A DNA stretch of 64,000 nucleotides from Dyella terrae. GTDB lineage: Bacteria; Pseudomonadota; Gammaproteobacteria; Xanthomonadales; Rhodanobacteraceae. This document shows, piece by piece, positions 1 through 8,300 of this stretch; positions within the stretch are counted from its first letter, which is position 1, and every line of letters starts with the position of its first letter. The notes under the pieces were generated by a model. The model saw nothing but the letters and a program-made list of their open reading frames with translations, was not told where the DNA came from and searched no databases. The stretch spans positions 496,001 to 560,000 of the forward strand of contig NZ_SIZZ01000002.1 of NCBI RefSeq assembly GCF_004322705.1, in the 5' to 3' direction. Made by a program: the position numbers and the translations under genes.

Positions 1-1
1 C

Positions 2-1012
2 AAGGTCGAAGACATCATCGTGATGGTGCATACGGACACCGGGAACATCGGTTACGGCGAAGCGCCCGCGACCGCGGTCATCACGGGCGATACGCACGGC
101 TCCATTGTCGATGCCATTCGCCATTACATCTCGCCGCGCCTGATCGGCCAGGACATCTCTAACCTCAACCGCATCACGCAGTTGATCCAGAGTTCGATGG
201 AGAAGAACACCAGCGCCAAGGCGGCGGTGGAGATCGCCATCTACGACCTGTGGGGCCAGCTCTACAACGCGCCGCTGTACAAGCTGCTCGGCGGTGGCGA
301 CCCGGTGATCACCACCGACATCACCATCAGCGTCGATTACATCGACAAGATGGTGGCCGATTCGGTGAGTGCCGTAGAGCGCGGCTTCGAGTCGCTCAAG
401 ATCAAGGTGGGCAAGGACATCGGCGTCGATATCGAACGGGTGAAGGCGATCTATGCCGCCGTTGAAGATCGCGCGCTGCTGCGCCTCGATGCCAATCAGG
501 GCTGGACCGCCAAGCAAGCCGTGTATGCCTTGCAGACGCTCGAAGACGCGGGCGTGCGCCTGGAGCTGGTCGAGCAGCCGGTGAAGGCGCGCGACCTCGA
601 AGGCATGCGTTATGTGACTGAGCGCGTGCATACGCCGGTGATGGCCGACGAGAGCGTGTTCGGGCCGATGGAAGTGATTGACCTGATCCGCATGCGCGCG
701 GCGGACATCATCAACATCAAGCTCATGAAAACCGGTGGCATCTCCAATGCCATCCGCATCGCCGATATCGCCTCGATGTACGGCATCGAGTGCATGATCG
801 GCTGCATGCTGGAGTCGAGCATCAGCGTATCGGCGGCGGTGCACGTCGCCGTGGCCAAGGCCAATGTGATCACCAAGATTGACCTCGATGGTCCTTCGCT
901 TTGCCAGTTCAATCCCATCGACGGCGGCGTGATCTTCAATGAATCGGAAATCACCATCACGGATGCGCCAGGCCTGGGCGTGCGTGAAATCCGCGATCTC
1001 GAGCGCATCTGA
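2..1012 (+). CDS. L-Ala-D/L-Glu (dipeptide) epimerase, enolase superfamily, 5' truncated
   Basis: The reading frame is open to the left edge, so the N-terminus lies outside the window; 336 residues are visible. It is an enolase-superfamily enzyme: a KxK acid/base motif (LKIKVGKD), metal ligands in LRLDANQ, LVEQP and MADES, a second catalytic lysine in NIKLMKTGG, and a C-terminal DxD (KIDLDGP). That DxD is typical of L-Ala-D/L-Glu epimerases, which convert murein-derived L-Ala-D-Glu to L-Ala-L-Glu in the cytoplasm so that it can be hydrolysed. The stop is 2 nt before the RpiR regulator start, so they are co-transcribed. Other dipeptide specificities are possible; the family assignment is firm, the substrate inferred. 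Confidence 0.85.
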   Translation, partial: KVEDIIVMVHTDTGNIGYGEAPATAVITGDTHGSIVDAIRHYISPRLIGQDISNLNRITQLIQSSMEKNTSAKAAVEIAIYDLWGQLYNAPLYKLLGGGDPVITTDITISVDYIDKMVADSVSAVERGFESLKIKVGKDIGVDIERVKAIYAAVEDRALLRLDANQGWTAKQAVYALQTLEDAGVRLELVEQPVKARDLEGMRYVTERVHTPVMADESVFGPMEVIDLIRMRAADIINIKLMKTGGISNAIRIADIASMYGIECMIGCMLESSISVSAAVHVAVAKANVITKIDLDGPSLCQFNPIDGGVIFNESEITITDAPGLGVREIRDLERI

Positions 1013-1014
1013 TC

Positions 1015-1860
1015 ATGACGGCACTGGTCAAGATCCGTTCCGAACGCGACCAGATGTCCGCGGTGGAGCGGCGCATCGCCGACTTCATCCTGGAGAATGC
1101 CCAGCTGCTGCGCGACTACTCGTCGCAGCAGCTGGCCAATGCGCTGGGCATCAGCCAGTCCAGCGTGGTGAAGTTCACGCAGAAGCTCGGTTTCAAGGGC
1201 TATCCCGACCTGAAGTACGCCGTCGGCGAAGCTATGGCACGTGCCGACAATGGCGATGCGGCCGTGGTCGTGGCGCAGCACGACGGGGATGCCACTGAAA
1301 GTGGCAGCGGCCTGTGGCGACGCAAGTCCGAAGCGGAGGAGGCGACGCGATTGATCAATCCGTCGGAGACGCTGGATGCCGCGACGCATGCGATTGCCGC
1401 CGCAGGCAAGGTTTTCGTCGTGGGGCTTGGCGAGGACGATATTCCCGCGCGCGCTTTCACTTTCAAGTTGTCGATGCTGGGCATGCTCGTCCTGCACAGT
1501 TTCGACATGGCACGCATGACGGCCAGCGTTTCCGGGGCCGAATCGGGCGATGTGCTGGTGGTGTTCTCCGAGCACGGGAATCATCCGGCCCTGTGCAAGA
1601 TCGCGCGGCAGTTTCGCGACCGCCGCGGCCGTGTGGTGACGGTCACCCGCCATACGTCCAATCCCGTGCGCGCTCTGGCCGATATCGCACTGCTGGTGTC
1701 CGCGCACGACGAGCGCGAGTACATCCAGTCGCTGGTTTATCAGTCGGCCCTGCAGCATCTGCTGGACGGCATCTTCATCCATCTGTGCGAGAACGACGAG
1801 AAGCGCCATGCCGCGCTGATGGCCAATCTCGAACGCATCCAGTTGCTGCACGAACCTTGA
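1015..1860 (+). CDS. MurR/RpiR family transcriptional regulator (HTH-SIS)
   Basis: A 281-aa regulator. Residues about 5-75 form the RpiR-type helix-turn-helix (LANALGISQSSVVKFTQKLG), and residues about 115-250 form a SIS sugar-phosphate-binding domain (VFVVGLGEDD, DVLVVFSEHGNHP). Family members sense phosphosugars such as MurNAc-6-phosphate and usually control the operon they sit in. It lies 2 nt after the dipeptide epimerase and 7 nt before an L,D-transpeptidase, so it probably regulates this cell-wall peptide/amino acid operon. The real ligand is unknown. The canonical SIS serine pattern is partly altered (SEHGNHP), which may mean a non-sugar or changed ligand. Confidence 0.85.
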   Translation: MTALVKIRSERDQMSAVERRIADFILENAQLLRDYSSQQLANALGISQSSVVKFTQKLGFKGYPDLKYAVGEAMARADNGDAAVVVAQHDGDATESGSGLWRRKSEAEEATRLINPSETLDAATHAIAAAGKVFVVGLGEDDIPARAFTFKLSMLGMLVLHSFDMARMTASVSGAESGDVLVVFSEHGNHPALCKIARQFRDRRGRVVTVTRHTSNPVRALADIALLVSAHDEREYIQSLVYQSALQHLLDGIFIHLCENDEKRHAALMANLERIQLLHEP

Positions 1861-1867
1861 GTCCACC

Positions 1868-2668
1868 ATGTCCCAGCCGCCGCGCTCCACGTTTCGTAGT
1901 GTCCTGACCTGGTTGTGCGTAAGCGGCATCCTGCTTGCCGCCGCCTGCGCCCAGTCCGCCACGCCGGTTCCCGAAGCCGCCGCCTGGCATCACGCGGGGC
2001 AGGTGATCGTGGTGACGACGCCGGACTGGAATGCCGACCATGGCACGATGCGCACCTTCGAGCGGCGCAGCGGACGATGGGTGGCCACCGCCGACGCCGT
2101 GCCGGTGATGGTGGGTCGCGCCGGTTCGGCATGGGGGCTGGGTTTGCAGCCTGTGCAAAAGGATGGGCCGCAGAAAAAGGAAGGCGATGGTCGTGCGACG
2201 GCGGGCGTCTTTCACATTGGCGACGCATTCGGATACAGCGCGACTTTTCCCACGGCCATGAGCTATCGCGGCCTACAGGTGAGTGACTACTGCGTCGACG
2301 TCGACGGGTCGCCGCTCTACAACACGATTGTGGATGCCAGGAAGGTTGGCGACGCCGCCGTCAAGGGATCGACCGAGCCGATGCGCCGCGATCTTCACGC
2401 CAACGGCGACACGCGCTACAAGCTGGGTTTTGTCATCGAGCAGAATCCGGCCAACAAGGCAGGTTCGGGCTCCTGCATCTTTGCGCACCTTTACCGCACG
2501 CCCACCGAATCCACGGCCGGTTGCACCGCCATGAGCGAAGACGTCATGCGTCGGATACTTGGCTGGCTGAAGCCCGAGGAGCATCCGGTGTTTGTGCTGA
2601 TGCCTCAGCGCCAATACAACACCCTCGCCGAAGCCTGGTCGCTGCCCACGTGGGACGGTCGTCCATGA
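1868..2668 (+). CDS. Exported L,D-transpeptidase (YkuD-fold) family protein
   Basis: 266 aa with an N-terminal hydrophobic export signal (about residues 10-30; LLAAACAQSA could be a weak lipobox or a signal peptidase I site). The C-terminal half carries the L,D-transpeptidase signature: a histidine in CIFAHLY and the catalytic cysteine in ESTAGCTAM. Such enzymes act in the periplasm on murein tetrapeptides, forming 3-3 crosslinks, attaching proteins or exchanging D-amino acids. The gene sits 7 nt after the RpiR regulator and its stop overlaps the symporter start (ATGA). Specificity cannot be read from the sequence; a hydrolytic role is also possible in this broad family. Confidence 0.8.
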   Translation: MSQPPRSTFRSVLTWLCVSGILLAAACAQSATPVPEAAAWHHAGQVIVVTTPDWNADHGTMRTFERRSGRWVATADAVPVMVGRAGSAWGLGLQPVQKDGPQKKEGDGRATAGVFHIGDAFGYSATFPTAMSYRGLQVSDYCVDVDGSPLYNTIVDARKVGDAAVKGSTEPMRRDLHANGDTRYKLGFVIEQNPANKAGSGSCIFAHLYRTPTESTAGCTAMSEDVMRRILGWLKPEEHPVFVLMPQRQYNTLAEAWSLPTWDGRP

Positions 2669-3903
2669 GTGCCACCTCGCGTGTGCTGGCAGGGCTTGCC
2701 CTCGGTGCGGTGGCAGGTCTGGCGCTCGATGCCTGGGATAGCGGCATCGCCGTCCAGGTGGCCGATGTGGTCCAGCCGTTTGGTCGCCTTTGGCTCAACG
2801 CCCTCCAGATGACCGTCGTGCCGCTCGTGCTGGCGCTCATTGTCGTCGGCGTGAATACCGCCACCGATGCGGCGGCTTCCGGACGCGTCGCGCGTCGTGC
2901 CATCGGGGTCTTCATCGTCCTCCTGGTCGTCGGTGCGCTGTTTGCGGCGCTGGCTGCGCCCCTGGTATTCAACCTGTTTCCGCGCAGTCCGGCGCTCGCC
3001 GACGCCCTTGGTCGTGCGGTCGCCGGGTCGACGGCGAATGTGCCTGCGGTGAGCTGGTCCGAGTGGCTCAATGGCGTGGTGCCGAGCAATGCACTGATGG
3101 CTGCGGCGCAGAGCGCAATGCTTCCCCTGGTGGTCTTTGCACTGTTTTTCGGCTTTGCCATCACGCGCATCGATGACAAGCGTCGCGCCTTGATCGTCGA
3201 GTTTTTCCAGGCCATCGCCGAAGCGATGATCGTCATCGTGCGCTGGGTCCTGCTGGTCGCGCCGCTGGGCGTGTTTGCGCTGATCCTGTCGGTCTGCGCT
3301 CGCGCGGGGCTGCACATGCTCGGCGCGCTCGGTATCTATGTGCTGGTGGAATGCCTGCTTTACCTGTCGGTCACGGCCATGATGCTGCCGGTGGCGGTCA
3401 TCTGGGGAGGTGAGCACGTGCGTCGCTATGTGGCTGCACTCGTGCCTGCGCAGATCGTTGCCGCCAGCACGCAGTCATCGCTGGCCTCGCTTCCGGCGAT
3501 GATCGAAAGCGCGGGACAGCGTCTGGGTTATCCGCCTCACGTCACGGCCCTGGTCCTGCCGATGGCCGTCAGTCTCTTTCGGCTGACCAGTCCGGTGCAG
3601 TACGTCACGTCGGCGTGTTTCATCGCCTGGGCGTTTGGCATGCATCTTGGACCGGGCCCCCTGGTGACGGGTGCCCTGCTGGCCGTGGTCATCAGCCTGG
3701 GCTCGGTGGGTCTGCCGGGCGCCGTCAGCTTCATGGCAACCAATTTGCCGGTGGCGCAAGCCATGGGCGTGCCGGTGGGCCCGCTGGGTTTGATGCTGGC
3801 GGTCGATACCTTGCCTGACGCGTTGGCCACGCTCGGCAACGTCACGGGGGACATCACGGCAACCAGCGTGGTGGCACGTCAATCCAGGGCAGATGGCGCA
3901 TGA
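2665..3903 (+). CDS. Dicarboxylate/amino acid:cation symporter (DAACS family)
   Basis: 412-aa inner-membrane transporter with about eight hydrophobic segments and the two re-entrant hairpin regions of the glutamate/aspartate symporter fold (TQSSLASLPAM is the serine-rich hairpin; FMATNLPVA and LAVDTLPDAL the C-terminal substrate region). ATG 2665 is chosen because it overlaps the preceding stop (ATGA); the frame is open upstream but only through another gene. The usual NMDGT motif is not conserved, so this is a divergent branch and the substrate may not be glutamate. Its stop overlaps the oxidase start in the same ATGA fashion, indicating translational coupling. Confidence 0.85.
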   Translation: MSATSRVLAGLALGAVAGLALDAWDSGIAVQVADVVQPFGRLWLNALQMTVVPLVLALIVVGVNTATDAAASGRVARRAIGVFIVLLVVGALFAALAAPLVFNLFPRSPALADALGRAVAGSTANVPAVSWSEWLNGVVPSNALMAAAQSAMLPLVVFALFFGFAITRIDDKRRALIVEFFQAIAEAMIVIVRWVLLVAPLGVFALILSVCARAGLHMLGALGIYVLVECLLYLSVTAMMLPVAVIWGGEHVRRYVAALVPAQIVAASTQSSLASLPAMIESAGQRLGYPPHVTALVLPMAVSLFRLTSPVQYVTSACFIAWAFGMHLGPGPLVTGALLAVVISLGSVGLPGAVSFMATNLPVAQAMGVPVGPLGLMLAVDTLPDALATLGNVTGDITATSVVARQSRADGA

Positions 3904-5027
3904 GCAAAGTGGTGGATATCGATGCGGTGGTGATCGGCGCAGGCATGGCCGGTGCATCGGTGGCGTATTTCCTGGCACCGCATGTGCAGGTGCTGGTGCT
4001 CGAGCGTGAAGAGCACGCGGGCTTTCATTCCACTGGCCGTTCGGCGGCGCTGTTCTCCGAAACCTATGGGTCCGCGCAGGTGCGTGCGCTCAGTCGTGCG
4101 ACGCGTCCGTTTCTTGATCGTCCGCCGGCAGGCTTTGCGCAGCACCCGATCCTGACGCCCCGAGGCACGGTCATCATCGGTAATGATGCGCAGGAGGTCG
4201 ATGTGCACGCCATGTTCGATGCCATGCGGGGCCTCACGCACGATCTGGCGCTGTGGACGACGAAGCAGGTGCTCGATGCCGTGCCCGTCGTGCGGCCTGA
4301 AGCTGCGCGCATTGGCTTGTACGAACCGGGCGCAGCCGACATCGATGTGCACGAACTGCACCAGGGATTCCTCCGCGGACTCAAGGCGCGCGGCGGACAG
4401 CTGCGCACCCAGGTACACATCCAGTCGATCGAGCGCGGTCCGGGGCATTGGTATATCGACACAGGCGACACCGTGTACCGCACGCCACTGCTGCTGAATG
4501 CGGCCGGTGCCTGGGTGGATCAGGTGGCATCGATGGCAGGCGTAGCGCCCCTGTGCATCGAGCCGCGGCGACGCTCGGCGTTCCTGTTCGAAGGACCGCA
4601 AGGGATCGATGCATCGCGCTGGCCGTTTGTCATCGGCGCCGACGAGAGCTTCTACTTCAAGCCTGATGCGGGGCTGCTGCTCGGATCGGCCGCCAATGCC
4701 GATCCCGTGTTGCCGCACGATGTGCAGCCCGAAGAACTGGACATTGCCATGGGCATCCATCGCATCGAAGAGGCCACGACGATGACGATTCGTCGCCCGA
4801 CGCGAACCTGGGCCGGCCTGCGTTCGTTCGTGCCGGACGGTGACCTGGTGGGCGGTTTCGCCAAGGACGCACCCGGGTTCTTCTGGGTGGCGGCCCAGGG
4901 AGGGTATGGCATCCAGACCAGTGCCGCGATGGGTGAAGCCTGCGCTTCACTCGCGCTTGGTCATGGTTTGCCGACTCACCTTGAGGACTCCGGTTTACAG
5001 GCGGGCATGCTGGCACCGCGCAACTGA
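3900..5027 (+). CDS. FAD-dependent amino acid oxidase/dehydrogenase (DAO family)
   Basis: 375 aa with an N-terminal Rossmann FAD site (VVIGAGMAGASVAYFLA, then a LVLERE acidic strand end) and the HSTGRSAALF motif of a D-amino-acid-dehydrogenase-like subgroup. The C-terminal GGYGIQTSAAMGE closes the FAD site. It probably oxidises an amino acid at a flavin and passes electrons to the respiratory chain or oxygen. Its start overlaps the symporter stop, so uptake and oxidation are likely coupled. A D-amino acid or glycine-type substrate is inferred from family and context (epimerase, L,D-transpeptidase upstream). It is the last gene of the operon. Confidence 0.82.
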   Translation: MSKVVDIDAVVIGAGMAGASVAYFLAPHVQVLVLEREEHAGFHSTGRSAALFSETYGSAQVRALSRATRPFLDRPPAGFAQHPILTPRGTVIIGNDAQEVDVHAMFDAMRGLTHDLALWTTKQVLDAVPVVRPEAARIGLYEPGAADIDVHELHQGFLRGLKARGGQLRTQVHIQSIERGPGHWYIDTGDTVYRTPLLLNAAGAWVDQVASMAGVAPLCIEPRRRSAFLFEGPQGIDASRWPFVIGADESFYFKPDAGLLLGSAANADPVLPHDVQPEELDIAMGIHRIEEATTMTIRRPTRTWAGLRSFVPDGDLVGGFAKDAPGFFWVAAQGGYGIQTSAAMGEACASLALGHGLPTHLEDSGLQAGMLAPRN

Positions 5028-5343
5028 CCGGCTTCTACGCACCTGGCGCGCGAATCGCCGGGTGCAGCGCAAGCGATGTTCATCCCAGCTCAACGTCTGC
5101 TTCATGCGGCGCGCATCCTGGCGCCGTAGATTCCCCATGCACGTGCGGTCCGCCAGGTTGGCTGCGGACGACCTGCTTCTGGAATCGCCCATGCACCTTG
5201 CTCCCAGTCACGCCCCTTCGCGATCTTTTGGGGTGACCCCGTTCGTGCCGTATGTGGCGCTGGAGGCATCGCGGCCGACGGGCGTTGGCAACGCAATGGA
5301 CGGTTCCCTGCTTGAGTTCAGGCTTCCCCCGTGGAGCAAACGC
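5028..5343 (+). other. Gap before the giant effector-like gene; possible N-terminal extension
   Basis: 316 nt between the oxidase stop and the preferred start of the large gene. The frame of the large gene stays open through this stretch, with in-frame ATGs at 5104, 5137, 5191 and 5296, none preceded by a convincing Shine-Dalgarno sequence. A short palindrome GGGGTGACCCC lies at 5230-5240. No terminator, tRNA or clear sigma-70 promoter was seen. The gap may hold the promoter of the large gene or encode extra N-terminal residues. Confidence 0.4.
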
Positions 5344-8300
5344 ATGACGTCGCCGCCGGCCGCCCAGGGGGAGGGGTGGCTGTCGCCTTTGTGGAAGCGG
5401 GTGGCGGCCATCGGATCGTTCCGCGCACGTTCGTCGGGTCTGCCTGACCGCGGCCGGCGAGCCCTATCGAACGAGCGGGCTCCCCAGGGTGACGTTGGGC
5501 CCCTGCACAGCACGTCGTCCCTACCGCGGGTTGACGATCGGCTTGATCGCGCGGCACCGGCTGGCGCAAGGCAGGTGCCGCATGCCGGCGCCGAGCGACT
5601 AATCACGAAGCAGCAATCGGAGGTGTTGCTCTGGATCGAACTGGCGGAGCAGCAGGTCGATGAGTATTTCGGATCCCTCGAACCCGTGGAGCGGCAACGG
5701 TATCTCGCCCTGGCGCGAAGGCCCGCGTTACCCGATCCTTTGGGGCCTGAGTTAAAGCGCATTGAAACCATGCTTTGCGCTCATTTGAAGATCAGCTCGC
5801 TGGGCGGTTACTGGGTCCATACCCGTCTACCGGGAGAGGCCGCCAAGTCCAGCGGGATCACGCATTTCTTCGTGGGCATGGGAGTGCCAACCAAGCCTTC
5901 GGGTGTCGCCACCGTCAGCCTCGCCGATTTCATCCGGCACGGCGTTGATGCGACCTTGCCATTGAGGGGCGGGACCGCCGAGCTCTTTTTCTCGCAATCC
6001 TGGATCAATGGTGACCCGACCGGCGCGCGCGGTTCCTTGCTTGATCTGCGAGCCGTGGTTGACGCCGTTCGCGAGTTCGATCCGGGTGGCTTGTTGGATG
6101 GCTGGGTCGAGCGTCAGTTGGGCGGGCGACGTCGTGAGGAAGGCCTTTGGCCGGTATTTCGACAGGAGGTCAGGGATCAGTTCGAACTTGCGTTGCTCGA
6201 AGCGCAGCGCAGCGAGGCGATCACGCTGCGCGACGTCGCGCTGATTACCCGCCAGGTGCTTTCATCAAGTGCGGGCGAGGGCGCTCATCCCATCTGGCGT
6301 CAGGTAGTCGTGCATCTGGGTGGTGATGAATTCGACATCCCCGGCTGCCTCTTCGACATCGTCGATGAGCATGGCCTGCTTCGTCAGTTCGTCTACCTTC
6401 CGGGGTGCCAGGATGGCGAGCTGCAGCTGAGTGCTGGTGGTGATGAACTTGCACAAACCATCACGGATGCGTTGAGGAACGACCTTCGCGCCGGGCGCGC
6501 CAACTGGATGCTGGATCTGCTTTCCGAGCAAGACCGGCAGGCGGTGATGAGCGCCGTAAAAAGGCAGCCGGTGAACGAAGCCGGACTCAATCCGCTCGCC
6601 AAGGTGCTCTATGACTGGCTCGGTCGCGACAATGCGTTGAAGCAGGTCAGTGTCACGATTCGATCGCCGCCTGACGAACCCGTGCCGCTACTCGAATTTC
6701 TTGCCAGTGCGAGAGCCAAGCGATTGCGCGATGACGCCCGTCATGCGTTCAAGAGCAACGGAATGGCAACCTGGGAGCGTTCGCAGCAGATTCTTGGCGC
6801 TTTGGGCAAGGAAGTGCTGAGCATTCTGACGCTCTCGGTGCCGGGTAACGTGGTCTTTCCTGGACGCAACTACATCTTCATGGGGGCGATGGCGTGGAAC
6901 CTCCGGCAGCTCACTTACGATGCAACGTTGTCGAAGTGGCAGGACGTCGTGCAGAGCGTCACTGATCTCGTCGACTTTGTCGTGGCGTCCAAAGGGACGG
7001 CTTATTTGGGTCGCCTGGGGTTTCGCAGGAGCCTGCCGGTGGGACTGCATGTCGGTCGAGGCGCCAATGGTCGGCTGGTGGTGTGGGCCGAGAACGATCT
7101 GGCGCGCTATAGCGAATCGATATTGCCTGCCGGTAGCACGCCGCTGGGTGAAGGTCTGTGGAGGACGGGGCGAGACGTGCGCGCCATGGTCCTCGCATCG
7201 GATGGCCAGGTCCGCTATGCCAAGGTGATGGACGAGCAGGGGCAGTACCGGCTTGTCCATGCGTCGCTTGGCGGCATCGCGCCGCTGCTTCGGCGCGGTG
7301 GTGATGGGTTTTGGCGGCTGCATGTCGATGACGCTGCGGGATTGAGCGAGGCTCGTCTTTTGCGTCGCATGTTGCATCCGGAGCTGCGGGATCTGACCGA
7401 CGCGGATCTCGAACATGTGGTTTCTGCCAGCGGCACATCCCGCGCAACGTTGGAAGCCGTCTGGAGGGGTGAGCGGATGGCGCCGGCAGGCCTCGCCGAG
7501 GCGGTCATATCGGCCGCGGATCGCCTCCTTGCACGCTCCCTGGGCACGCGCCTGGCGTCATCGCACTACGGGGCGCTGGAGCCGCGCGCCGAATACGTTG
7601 TCATGGCGCGACTGGCTGATATGGCCGAGTGCGAGTTGCATGTGGTCGATCGTCACAGTGACGACTCGCCGATCCAGTTCCTGCCCTTTGGCTGGGACCG
7701 GCGGGGCGACTTTTTGCCAGTGGTCAGGGTGGTTCGTGAAGGACCCTGGCGATACCGCGCCTACGCTGACATGCTCGGCCCTTCCGTCGAGCCGGAGGAC
7801 TCGCTCTTCCAGAGCGTGATCCGTGCGCGGGAAAAGGTGGCGGTGCATCGGGCGATCACGTGGCCAACCCATATGTCGCGCACGCAAAGCGCGGCGTGGC
7901 TGCGACATCAAACTGCGCAGTGGTTTACCGATCCCGCCAACCGGGGCAATGTGCTGGCGGCCTTGCATCATCGCGCGCGGCGCCGCAAGGAGGTGCCTCT
8001 GGGCGAAGGCGACCTGAGGCCTGTTGACTACGGGCCATTCATCGGAGGCTATCCGGAAGCGCGAGTTGAAGCCCGTCGACGCCATCCGGAATTGCGGGAA
8101 GAGGTTCTGGTTGAGCTGGTCAAGCGTTGGCCGGAACATCCCTCGGGCGCCTTGTCGCCTGAGGTGATTGCCTGGCTGGATGCCGTCAGTGCTGAGCGTC
8201 GGGAAGCGCTGGCGTGGATGGCCATTCAATCGGTGGATGGCCTTGGCATGACACTCCGGGCCGAGGCGCTCTTTATCGAAACGGTGCGGCAGCTTCCCGG

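Noticed and set aside
610-1962. 450-codon open frame on the minus strand across the epimerase and regulator
   Set aside because: It is antisense to two well-supported genes; the translation has no family resemblance and is Arg/His/Ala-rich as expected from a GC-rich shadow.
4840-5103. Using the earliest in-frame ATG (4840) as start of the giant effector gene
   Set aside because: It lies inside the oxidase gene, with no Shine-Dalgarno sequence and arginine-rich shadow translation.
5217-5246. PIP (plant-inducible promoter) box
   Set aside because: Spacer is 20 nt rather than 15 and no secretion genes are in view; kept only as a low-interest note.
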